A stretch of 57,357 bases of DNA from Bacteroidaceae bacterium. GTDB lineage: Bacteria; Bacteroidota; Bacteroidia; Bacteroidales; Bacteroidaceae. The DNA lies in NCBI GenBank assembly GCA_017444485.1, contig JAFSWM010000052.1, forward strand, positions 1-57,357. The letters are read 5' to 3'. Shown piece after piece: positions 17,682 to 26,200 of the stretch. The notes below the pieces were generated by a model that was given only the letters and a program-made list of their open reading frames with translations, had not been told where the DNA came from and did no database searches. The translations under genes and the position numbers were made by a program. Every line of letters starts with the position of its first letter. The first letter of the stretch is position 1.

Positions 17682-18958
17682 GGTTCGGTGTGGATTTTTT
17701 GAAGATGTGTGCGTCGGCGGAGTATGATCAAAATGGTTGTGGCGATGAGTATTTCACAGACTTGGCTCGTAATCCACGCCCAAACCGCTCCCTCTGTGCC
17801 ATATGTGGGAATAAGCAGCAGGTTTAGTGTCAGTCCTGCAAAGGCCACCGCGAAGCCGAGGTAAGGAGCCAAATGTTGTTTGCGCAGACCATAAAGACCT
17901 TGCACGGTTAGCAAACTCGACACCATTACGAGTAATGGGAGAACTGCCATCGGGCGCAGCAAAATTATGGCTTCCGTGAATTCACTGCCTAAAAGAATCG
18001 AAACTAGAAGCGGTGCGAGAAAATAGGTAATGGTGCTTATCGTTACACCGCCTGCACCTACTATGCAAAGCACTTTGCCAAAAAACTTCCAACCTTCGCT
18101 GAGCGAAGCGTGCCAGCGGCGGCTCATCACAGGGAATAAACCTATGTTGATGGGAGTGTTGCTCACTGTCATGATGGCCATTATGATGCGGTATGCGCCG
18201 GAATAGAGGCCTAGTTCGCTGTCATCGACATATGCACCTAAAATCGTCAATCCTACCATCGTATAAAGCGACACAAAAAAAGCGTTTAGGAAAATAGGGA
18301 AAGCGCGCTTTTTTATACTACGAGCCAATGATTTGTCTGTAGTGGTGGGCTTGTGTACGCTAAAGTTTTTTACAACATAAATCAAAGTGCCGATACCTAC
18401 CACGACATACGCTAAAGACAGCAGTAGTAGATAGAGCATCCCGTCTGCGGGGGTGGTGACAAGCAGGATGATGAGAACTCCGCCAATTGCTTTGATAAGA
18501 AATCCGGCCACAGCCATTTTCCCCATCTGTTCAATGCCTTGAAAAAACCAGGTGGGATAAATGGCCACGCCGAGGTTGATGAGTGCGGCAGCGGCATAAA
18601 GTAGAGGCGAATCTTGAATTCGGGTGATGAAAAATGAAGCTGCGACAAGTAGCAATAGTGAAAGTGCAAAAAGGCGGAGGCGGCTACCAATAACCGTCCA
18701 AAAAATAGTGCGCAGCTTATCTTTGTCATCACGATAGAGCGCAACATCTTGTGTGGCAGAATATTCGTAACCATAGGTGACAAGCAATGTCAAGTAGGCT
18801 ACAATGTTTTGTGCGTATGATACGCTGCCAAAAACTTCTTTGCCTAAGGCGCGTGTCACGAATGGCACGATGAGCAAAGGCACGATATAGTTGGCTATTT
18901 GAAGGATGCCTATCGACGCAATGTTGCGGAACAAACCGCTGTGGAGGGGGCTTTTCAT
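17678..18958 (-). CDS. Wzx-type polysaccharide flippase
   Basis: A 426-residue membrane protein of the MOP/polysaccharide_synt family. The N terminus (SIGILQIANYIVPLLIVPFV, then TRALGKEVFGSVSYAQN) is characteristic of O-antigen and capsule flippases, and about a dozen hydrophobic segments follow. It would move undecaprenyl-linked repeat units across the inner membrane for the EpsG-like polymerase encoded downstream. It is the first gene of the minus-strand cassette and faces a divergent GT4 gene across 154 bases. A CAAAAGTA at 18967-18974 would be a -7 box (TACTTTTG) on this strand, but no properly spaced -33 is visible. Confidence 0.9.
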   Translation of the reverse strand: MKSPLHSGLFRNIASIGILQIANYIVPLLIVPFVTRALGKEVFGSVSYAQNIVAYLTLLVTYGYEYSATQDVALYRDDKDKLRTIFWTVIGSRLRLFALSLLLLVAASFFITRIQDSPLLYAAAALINLGVAIYPTWFFQGIEQMGKMAVAGFLIKAIGGVLIILLVTTPADGMLYLLLLSLAYVVVGIGTLIYVVKNFSVHKPTTTDKSLARSIKKRAFPIFLNAFFVSLYTMVGLTILGAYVDDSELGLYSGAYRIIMAIMTVSNTPINIGLFPVMSRRWHASLSEGWKFFGKVLCIVGAGGVTISTITYFLAPLLVSILLGSEFTEAIILLRPMAVLPLLVMVSSLLTVQGLYGLRKQHLAPYLGFAVAFAGLTLNLLLIPTYGTEGAVWAWITSQVCEILIATTILIILRRRTHLQKIHTEP

Positions 18959-19112
18959 AAACAGCGCAAAAGTAGCAAGAACTTCAACTATCCGCGGCTG
19001 CTTCGTGCAAGAAAAAGCCGCGCGAGCCTAATTCCTTAAAAATTATTAAAGGCAGCAACAATAAAAAGGCGTGTTCGCGGTTATTATTTTATATGCATTT
19101 TTTCCGCAAAAC

Positions 19113-20228
19113 ATGAAAAGAGTACTTTTTGTGGCAAACTCAGATTGGTTCTCGAACTTCAATGCCCCTTATATGGCGTGGTTCAAGAGCCAGGGTTGGA
19201 TGGTCGATAATGCCTCGCCGGGCATAGAGTCGGGCGAGGTGGACCACCAGTACGACGTTTGCATACAGCGTTCACCATATTCCCTCAAGAATTTCACCGC
19301 CTACCGCCAACTCAAGAAACTCATCGACGAGAACGACTACGACCTCATCCACTGTCACACGCCGATGGGTAGTATTTTGGCACGCCTGGCTGGTCGGGCG
19401 GCGCAGCGACGAGGGACAAAGATCATCTATACGGCCCACGGCTTCCACTTCTACAGCGGAGCGCCGAAACTGAACTGGCTCGTGTATTTCCCCGTGGAGC
19501 GTCTGATGGCAAAATACAGCGACACGCTCGTCACCATCAACCAAGAGGACTACGACCGTGCCCGTCGCTACGGGATGTATCGCAACCGCGTGTACCGCAT
19601 TGACGGCGTGGGGGTGAACCTGGACCGCTTCTACCCGCGTGGCGAGACGGTGCGCAACACCTATCGCGAGCAGTTGCGCATCGGCAGGGACGACTTCGTC
19701 ATCCTCTTCACCGCACAGTTCGCACCCGACAAGAACCACCGCGCCCTCATCCGCCAAATCCCCGCCCTCTTGGAGCATATCCCTACGCTCAAGGTGGTAT
19801 TCGCCGGTAGCGGCCCCATGATGGAGCGCGCCAAGGCGCAGGTACACAAACTGGGGCTTAAGGAGACGGTGCGTTTCCTTGGCAGGCGCTACGACGTGGA
19901 GATGCTCTGCAATATGGCCGACCTGCACGTCTCCACCAGCCTGCGCGAAGGGCTCTGTGTGAGCAACATCGAAGCGGCAGCCAGCGGCCTCCCCCTCGTG
20001 GTCACCGACATCAGAGGCCATCGCGAAGTGTGCATCGACGGTGTGAACGGATTCCTTTTCGACAAGAAGCATCCCGAGGAACTCGTGGAGCACGTTTGCC
20101 GCCTATACGACGATGAGGAACTGCGCAAGACTTTCTCGCGGCAGAACGTGCGCGACGCGCAGCGTTTCTCTATCGACAGAATCGTCAGTGTGATGGCCGG
20201 CATTTACAACGACACGCTGGAAGACTGA
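19113..20228 (+). CDS. GT4-family glycosyltransferase, EpsD/CapM-like
   Basis: A 371-residue GT-B glycosyltransferase. I start it at MKRVLFVANSDWF; the longer in-frame start adds 14 residues unlike the family. Motifs include IHCHTPMGSILARLAGR and YTAHGFHFYSGAP in the acceptor domain, common in EpsD/CapM-type enzymes. The donor site contains TSLREGLCVSNIEAAASGLP. It is divergent from the flippase-polymerase operon and more GC-rich, so it may belong to the resident genome while serving the same exopolysaccharide. A strong terminator follows at 20268-20300. Confidence 0.9.
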   Translation: MKRVLFVANSDWFSNFNAPYMAWFKSQGWMVDNASPGIESGEVDHQYDVCIQRSPYSLKNFTAYRQLKKLIDENDYDLIHCHTPMGSILARLAGRAAQRRGTKIIYTAHGFHFYSGAPKLNWLVYFPVERLMAKYSDTLVTINQEDYDRARRYGMYRNRVYRIDGVGVNLDRFYPRGETVRNTYREQLRIGRDDFVILFTAQFAPDKNHRALIRQIPALLEHIPTLKVVFAGSGPMMERAKAQVHKLGLKETVRFLGRRYDVEMLCNMADLHVSTSLREGLCVSNIEAAASGLPLVVTDIRGHREVCIDGVNGFLFDKKHPEELVEHVCRLYDDEELRKTFSRQNVRDAQRFSIDRIVSVMAGIYNDTLED

Positions 20229-20267
20229 GCACAGAGCGCTCGCCTTGACACATCCATGAAGCAAAAC

Positions 20268-20300
20268 GCCCGTCCCAATCCTGGACGGGCGGCTGTTTTT
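20268..20300 (+). terminator. Intrinsic terminator after the GT4 gene
   Basis: GCCCGTCC (20268-20275) pairs perfectly with GGACGGGC (20283-20290) around a seven-base loop, followed by ggctgttttt. This is a textbook terminator 40 bases past the stop codon. It also argues against the most upstream in-frame start of the next gene, which would place its N terminus inside the hairpin. Confidence 0.85.
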
Positions 20301-20335
20301 GTGCTCTTGGCAACGGCCTTGCCCGATGCGGCGCG

Positions 20336-20343
20336 TACCTTTG
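20336..20343 (+). promoter_or_regulatory. -7 box for the TauE/SafE gene
   Basis: TACCTTTG matches TAnnTTTG and ends eight bases before the chosen ATG, implying a very short or leaderless 5' end. The nearest TTG (20319-20321) is too close for a standard -33. Confidence 0.45.
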
Positions 20344-20351
20344 CGCCGCTT

Positions 20352-21188
20352 ATGACAGTCCTGACCTTCACCTTGATACTTCTGCTCGGCGCCTACCTGG
20401 CTGGACTACTCGGCTCGCTCACCGGGCTGGGCGGCGGAGTGATTGTCATACCGCTGCTCACGCTCTGCCTCGGCGTGGACTTTCAGTATGCCGTGGGCGC
20501 AGCACTCGTGGCGAGCATCGCCACCTCCAGCGGCTCCGGCAGTGCCTACGTCAGGGAGGGGATGACCAACATACGCCTGGGGATGTTCCTCGAGATAGCC
20601 ACCTGCATCGGCGCCGCCATCGGTGCCTTCGTCGCAGCCTATCTCAACAACAACGTCATCGCCGTAATCTTCGGGCTGACACTGATCCTCACCGCAGTGA
20701 ACCAGTTGCGCCGTAAGGCAGACCACGGCGCGGTGCAGGGCAGCGAGGCGGCACGGCGGCTGAAACTCTTTGGCTCCTATCCGCTCAAGGACGGCACGCA
20801 GCAACCCTACGAACTCACCAACGTGGCAGGCGGCTTCTCGCTCATGACCGTGGCAGGGGCGCTCAGCGGCATACTCGGCATAGGCAGCGGTGTGCTGAAA
20901 GTGCTGGCCATGGACACGCTGATGAAGGTGCCCTTCAAGGTAAGCACCACCACGAGCAATTTCATGATGGGCGTCACGGCGGTGACGAGTGCCGTGGTGT
21001 ACCTGCAACGCGGCAATATCGAGCCCGGCATCGCATTCCCCATACTGGTGGGCGTGCTGGCTGGAGCGCTGACTGGCGCGCGGCTTCTCAAGACTCTCGA
21101 TGTGCGCTTGCTGCGGCGCATCTTCAGCGTGGCCATCCTGCTCGTGGCCGCCAATATGATTTGGAACGGCGTGGCGGGGAAGTTCTGA
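20352..21188 (+). CDS. TauE/SafE (TSUP) family transporter
   Basis: A 278-residue inner-membrane protein of the TSUP family, whose members move sulfite, sulfonates and other organic anions. The first helix ends in GLLGSLTGLGGGVIVIPLLT, and a mirrored second half contains SGILGIGSGVLKVLAMD: the duplicated Gly-rich signature of the family. I chose the start MTVLTFTLI because 32 extra upstream residues would overlap a terminator and a -7 box. It is followed after 43 bases by a DUF1634 gene, a pairing known from other genomes. The substrate is not determined by the sequence. Confidence 0.9.
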   Translation: MTVLTFTLILLLGAYLAGLLGSLTGLGGGVIVIPLLTLCLGVDFQYAVGAALVASIATSSGSGSAYVREGMTNIRLGMFLEIATCIGAAIGAFVAAYLNNNVIAVIFGLTLILTAVNQLRRKADHGAVQGSEAARRLKLFGSYPLKDGTQQPYELTNVAGGFSLMTVAGALSGILGIGSGVLKVLAMDTLMKVPFKVSTTTSNFMMGVTAVTSAVVYLQRGNIEPGIAFPILVGVLAGALTGARLLKTLDVRLLRRIFSVAILLVAANMIWNGVAGKF

Positions 21189-21231
21189 AACAAGAGCAAC
21201 CCCTACAATCTCGCCACACACTGCAAACACG

Positions 21232-21597
21232 ATGAAAGACCTCCGCAATACTATCGGCTTGACGCTCCGCTGGGGCGTACTGACGGCCTGTGCCATAGCC
21301 CTCGTGGGTGGCGCGGCCTATCTGTTGCACCACGGGAGTGAGCCGGCTCCCGACTATTCTGTCTTTCGGGGCATAAACCCCGAATACACCACCCTGACAG
21401 GCATCTTCGGCGGCTTCTTCAACTTCTCGCCCTACGGCCTCATCCAGGCCGGCGTCATAGCCCTGCTGCTCACCCCGATTATGCGCGTGGTGTTTTCGCT
21501 CATCGACTTCGTCGGGCAGCACGACTGGCTCTATTCCGCCATCACCTCCGCCGTGCTGGCCATCATTTTTGTGAATAGCGTGGCCTCGCCCGTCTGA
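21232..21597 (+). CDS. DUF1634 membrane protein
   Basis: A 121-residue protein with three predicted membrane segments (about 14-32, 62-86, 96-116), matching the DUF1634 family by its RWGVLTACAIALVGG opening and the FSPYGLIQAGVIALLLTPIM segment. DUF1634 genes frequently sit beside TauE/SafE transporters, as here, and an accessory-subunit role is inferred from that. No catalytic residues are apparent. Confidence 0.85.
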   Translation: MKDLRNTIGLTLRWGVLTACAIALVGGAAYLLHHGSEPAPDYSVFRGINPEYTTLTGIFGGFFNFSPYGLIQAGVIALLLTPIMRVVFSLIDFVGQHDWLYSAITSAVLAIIFVNSVASPV

Positions 21598-21614
21598 TTG
21601 TCGCTCGGGGCGAA

Positions 21615-21635
21615 AACTACATCCGTTGTAGTTTA
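21615..21635. repeat. Short palindromic repeat related to 64-84
   Basis: aaactac...gtagttt around the loop atccgtt is the exact reverse complement of the hairpin at 64-84. The similarity extends into the flank: aaaacaag here corresponds to cttgttt there with one extra A. It lies between the DUF1634 gene and the phosphatase promoter. Confidence 0.7.
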
Positions 21636-21717
21636 AAACAAGAACCGACCAACGATTTCGGGTGTCCGACATGGGGCCTCCCACAATGCTCCCGTTGCCT
21701 TTGTTTGGCACGAAGCG

Positions 21718-21749
21718 TTGCCGTAATTGCGGGAATAGTTTTACCTTTG
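21718..21749 (+). promoter_or_regulatory. Promoter for the phosphatase-peroxidase pair
   Basis: TTG at 21718-21720, a 21-base spacer and TACCTTTG at 21742-21749 fit the Bacteroidetes promoter. The ATG follows eight bases after the -7 box, which rules out the longer upstream in-frame start. Confidence 0.6.
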
Positions 21750-21757
21750 CCCCCGAT

Positions 21758-22306
21758 ATGCACGCTTATACCCACAATCCCCATACTAATATCCGCTCAC
21801 GTGCTGACAGGAACGCACCGACTGCCGTGTTGTTCGTCTGCCTGGGCAACATCTGCCGCAGTGTGGCGGCGCAGCACGTTTTTGAGGCTGTGTGTGAGGC
21901 ACGCGGTGTGGCCGATCGCTTCTTTGCCGACAGCGCAGGCACCTACGGCGGGCACGAGGGCCAACAGGCCGACCCCCGTATGCGACATGCCGCAGCCCAA
22001 CGTGGATACAACCTCACCCACCGAGCCCGTCAGGTTCGCGCCGCCGACTTCAGCCGCTTTGACGTAGTCCTGGCGATGGACGACAGCAACCGCCACAATT
22101 TGCTCCGCCTCGCTCCGACGCTGCACGACCAGCAGAAGGTGCGCCGCATGGCCGACTATCTCACAGCCTTTCCCACCTACGACTACGTGCCAGACCCCTA
22201 CTACGAAGGGGCTGAGGGATTTGAACTCGTGCTGGATATGTTGGAGGACGGCTGCGCAAGGCTCTGCGACCAGTTGTTGCAGGAACGCGAAGAGAATCAT
22301 AAATGA
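21758..22306 (+). CDS. Low-molecular-weight protein-tyrosine phosphatase
   Basis: A 182-residue cytosolic phosphatase. The P-loop CLGNICRS places the nucleophile Cys at residue 28 and the phosphate-binding Arg at 34; the general acid is Asp146 in the VPDPYYEG loop. Bacterial relatives often dephosphorylate tyrosine kinases that control capsule or exopolysaccharide export, and a polysaccharide cassette lies about 1.5 kb upstream, but no BY-kinase is present in the window. I start it just after the -7 box. Its stop overlaps an ATG in the next frame (ATGA). Confidence 0.93.
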   Translation: MHAYTHNPHTNIRSRADRNAPTAVLFVCLGNICRSVAAQHVFEAVCEARGVADRFFADSAGTYGGHEGQQADPRMRHAAAQRGYNLTHRARQVRAADFSRFDVVLAMDDSNRHNLLRLAPTLHDQQKVRRMADYLTAFPTYDYVPDPYYEGAEGFELVLDMLEDGCARLCDQLLQEREENHK

Positions 22307-22332
22307 AACAAAACGAAACAATACCAACCCCT

Positions 22333-22935
22333 ATGAAAAAGACATTGTTACTCGCCCTGACGCTGATCTGCCTCTCCGCCACCGCTCAGCGCGACATCTA
22401 CGGCTTCACCGCCCGAGGGCAGGGCGGGAGAGAAATTCCCATGTCGGAGTACAAAGGCAAGGTGGTGCTCATCGTAAACACCGCCACACGCTGCGGTTTC
22501 ACGCCCCAGTACACCGCGCTTCAGCAACTCTACGACAAGTATAAGGACCGCGGCCTCGTGGTGCTCGACTTTCCCTGCAACCAGTTCGGCCACCAAGCAC
22601 CGGAGAGCATTGGCGAGATCAACAATTTCTGCTCCGCCAACTTCTCCACCACATTTCAGCGCTTTGACAAGGTGCTTGTGAACGGGGAGCACGCCACACC
22701 GCTTTTCGTCTATCTGGAAAAGAAACTGCGCTTTCGCGGATTTGACCTCAGTACTGACCTCGGCCAACGTATGGACGCCATGCTCAGCAGCCAGGACGCG
22801 CGCTATGCGAAGAGCAACGACGTGAAGTGGAACTTCACCAAATTCCTGTGCGACCGCAAAGGCCGGCCTGTGCAGCGCTTCGAGCCGACAGCCGACATGT
22901 CGGAAGTGGAAAACGCCATTCTCAAACTCCTTTGA
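22333..22935 (+). CDS. Glutathione peroxidase family protein, exported
   Basis: A 200-residue thiol peroxidase of the glutathione peroxidase fold. It has a Cys (residue 54) rather than selenocysteine in VNTATRCGFTPQY, followed by the conserved LDFPCNQFG and WNFTKFLC stretches containing the Gln/Trp/Asn residues that activate the thiol. The N terminus MKKTLLLALTLICLSATAQ is a signal peptide, so the enzyme is likely periplasmic. The alternative start at 22303 overlaps the phosphatase stop and would give a longer signal-peptide n-region; coupling makes it a real possibility. Such enzymes usually use thioredoxin as reductant. Confidence 0.92.
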   Translation: MKKTLLLALTLICLSATAQRDIYGFTARGQGGREIPMSEYKGKVVLIVNTATRCGFTPQYTALQQLYDKYKDRGLVVLDFPCNQFGHQAPESIGEINNFCSANFSTTFQRFDKVLVNGEHATPLFVYLEKKLRFRGFDLSTDLGQRMDAMLSSQDARYAKSNDVKWNFTKFLCDRKGRPVQRFEPTADMSEVENAILKLL

Positions 22936-23022
22936 GGATGGCTTTTTTTCGCTTTTGTTTGGGAAAACATCCGAAAGGCTCCCTCCCCACTTCGTAGCAA
23001 GGGTGATGCCGCAAAAATCGGA

Positions 23023-23063
23023 GAGTGGCGTGCCAGCAGCAGAGTCGCTCTCGCTTTTTTTCG
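23023..23063 (+). terminator. Candidate terminator after the peroxidase gene
   Basis: gagag (23023-23027) and ctctc (23050-23054) flank an inner tggc/gcca hairpin, followed by seven T residues at 23057-23063. A weaker ctcaaa/tttgag stem spans the stop codon at 22921-22936 and also precedes a T run. Confidence 0.45.
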
Positions 23064-23121
23064 TGTGCAGCGTTTCATTCTTGCCGCTGGAGTGTTAAAA
23101 AGTCGGTTAAACGCCGTTAAT

Positions 23122-23156
23122 TTTGTTGCAAACAAACGCTAATCTGCTTATTTTTG
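23122..23156 (+). promoter_or_regulatory. Promoter for the CotH-kinase gene
   Basis: TTTGTTG (23122-23128), a 20-base spacer and TATTTTTG (23149-23156) match the Bacteroidetes consensus. The 5' UTR would be roughly 55 bases. Confidence 0.75.
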
Positions 23157-23219
23157 TGCGCTTTTCGCGGAAAAGGCACGCGGAGGCCCATTTTGGGATA
23201 ATTAAAACCAACCAAATAC

Positions 23220-26200
23220 ATGAGAAACGTACTATTCACGTTCAGCATGCTGCTGCTCGGCGTGATGGATATGGCTGCCGCCACGCCCGTCACCACTTTC
23301 GAGAGCGGCAAGAAGTACTACATCCGCTGTGAGTACGCCGACGGCTACATGGCACTCGGCGCAAACCACGGCTCAACCATCGAACTGTATTATGTGCAGG
23401 GCACCGGTGCTGTGGCCGCGGATGGCTATTGGTACATTGAGTCCAGCGGCTCGAACTACACGTTCCGCAATGCCTCCACAGGCGAATACCTCGCCTGGTG
23501 CTCCACCTACAGCAACGACACAAAGTACATGACGCTCCAAACGTCGGTTGACGACAACGCCCGCTGGAACATCAGTTCCACAGCAGGCACCTTCGTCACC
23601 ATTCAGAACGCCGCCCACCAGTCGTACTACTGGAACCTGCGCACCAACACCTATCTCATGGGTTGCTACGAAGGCCTGGGCAATGCCAACGGGCGTTTCT
23701 ATATTTATGCCGAGGGCGATGGTGACGGCGGCAGCGGCAGTACCGACCCTGACGACCCCCAGGGCGACACCCTGTGGGACCCCGACAAGGTCTATGTGCT
23801 GCACAACGTGAACGACTTCGGATATATCGTGTACAACCCCGACGTGATAGAAACCGCACCCGTTGTCAAGGGCTTTGCCAACGCTTCGCGCAACTGTGCC
23901 AACGAGGCTTTCCGCGAAGAGATGGACGACTCCGACCCCAACAACCAATGGCGCGTGGAGACCAACGCCAGCGGGCAGGTCGCCTTCTACAACGTGGGCC
24001 TGCAGCAGTACTTGTACGTCTCCGTACAACAGTCGTACTACGGCGCTTCGCGCAACTTCACGTTCTCCACAACCCCCACCTATTTCACCCCGACGCAGCG
24101 AAAGGAGGGCGTCTATGTGTTCGCCGTGACCGTAAGCAGCGGCGGCGGCTCGTATGGCCCCGGGGGATACACCTACGAGACCACCTACTATCTCTGCGCC
24201 GCGCCGCAGCAGGCCGCTGGCACCACCGTGTTGCTCTACTCCAATATCAACGACGACGGCAGCCAGTTTGAAATCGTGGAGGCCTACCAAGGCGAGCGTA
24301 TCACCATCCGCGACATGATTCTGAGCAGTTCGGCCATTAAGATTCCCGTGGGCAAGTCGTACACCCTGCCCGTGACCATCACACCGACCGATGCCACCAA
24401 CAAGAAACTCGCCTGGACCACCGACAACGCGGCAGTAGCCACCGTCTCTGCCGACGGCACAATCACTGCCGTGGGCACGGGTACCGCCGTCATCACCGCT
24501 ACCACCAAGGACGGCACCAAAATCTCTGGCTCCTGCACCGTCACGGTCTATGAACCGCAGATCGGTGAGATTGAGGGCGACTTGCTCTTTGTGAAACAGG
24601 CCAGCGGCGCGATGGACGTCTTCCCCGTGTCGCTCATCGCCACACGCACGGACGGCGACGACGGCTCGCTCAGTATCACCACCACCGGCGGAGAAACCTT
24701 CACCTATGCCGCCACCGAAATTGTCAGCGTGTCCAAGCAGGCACCCGACGACCTCCCTGTGCTCACCTCTTATAAGTTCAACAACAAGTACAACGACCAA
24801 CTGCTTGTTGATGTAATTGCCGAGGAAGAGATTCTCGAGGACGGCACGCTCGGCCTGCCCGAAACCATCAGCCTCACCGTGGGAAATGCCATCGGCAAGC
24901 GCCTCACCGCTTCGTTCAATGCCTCTACCGAAGACGCCACCGTCTATGTGAACGGTGTGGAGCAGGTGAGCAAACGCACGCGTCAGCGCTTCGACCACGA
25001 CATCGTCTATACCGTTGCTCCGCGCGCCCATAAGGTTTACCTCTCCACCGCTGGCACGGCCAACATCCTCGACGTGTCCAACCCCTCCAAGCCCGTGGTC
25101 CTGGTCAGTGACGACGGCGAAGGCACCTACTCATGGGCGCCCTACGGCAGGCAGTACACCGTACACGTGGATTGGGCCACCGACAACCCCACCGGCGAAT
25201 ACAACGTGCCCACGGTGTACATCACGCTCGATGGCAGCGCCACCATCAGCAGCATCACCAAGTCCGACTATATCGGTGCCACCATACGCATTGACGGCGC
25301 AGGCGTCTATCCCGACCTGGCAGAGACCGCCGTTAATATCAAGGGACGCGGAAATAGCAGTTGGGGCGGCTCCACAAGCAGTACCAAGAATCCCTTCCGC
25401 CTGAAGTTCGACAGCAAACAGAAAATCCTTGGAATGCGAAGCGGTAAGAGTTGGGTGCTCTTGGCCAACAAGCAGAGTGGCTCAATGACCGCCAATGCCC
25501 TGGCGTTCAAGATGGCCGACATGGTGCAGAGCGTGGGCTGCAACCACATCGTGCCCGTGGAACTCTACATCAACGGAGAATACCGTGGCAATTACAACGT
25601 CACCGAGAAGGTGGGCTTCGCCAACAACAGCATCGACCTCGCCGACGAGAGCGAGGCCTTCATGCTCGAACTCGACACCTACACCGACGAGACCTACTAC
25701 ACCGACAACGCCTACCGCATCTGCACCAAGATCCACGAGCCCGACCTCGATGATATCCTAGACGACACCGAGCGCGCCAATATGCTGGACGCCATTCTGC
25801 AACACTGGAAGGAATTCACCTATGCCGTATATAATAATGAAGACTATGAGACGTGGATTGACGTGGACGCTTTTGTGCGCGCCATGTTCGTCACCGACCT
25901 CGCCCGCAACCAAGAGTTGAAACACCCCAAGAGTTGGTTCGTTTACAACGAGCACGCCCTGGCCAGCGACGGGCTGGATGGCTTCACGCTCAACTACGAG
26001 TCGCCCTACGTATTTGGCCCCGTGTGGGACTTCGACTGGGCATACGGCTACGACGGCTCCTACACCTATTTCATCAACAAGGCCGAGGAGGACATTTTCA
26101 GCAGTAGCGGCAACGGCACACCCTTCTTCCGCCAACTGCTGCGCGGCAGCGAAACCGTGCAGAAGGCCTACTACGCCCTGTGGCATGAGTTCATGACAGG

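Noticed and set aside
23373-25031. A 552-codon minus-strand frame opposite the CotH gene
   Set aside because: The translation is a Gly/Val/His-rich low-complexity product without motifs; the opposite strand has a strong promoter and clear domains.
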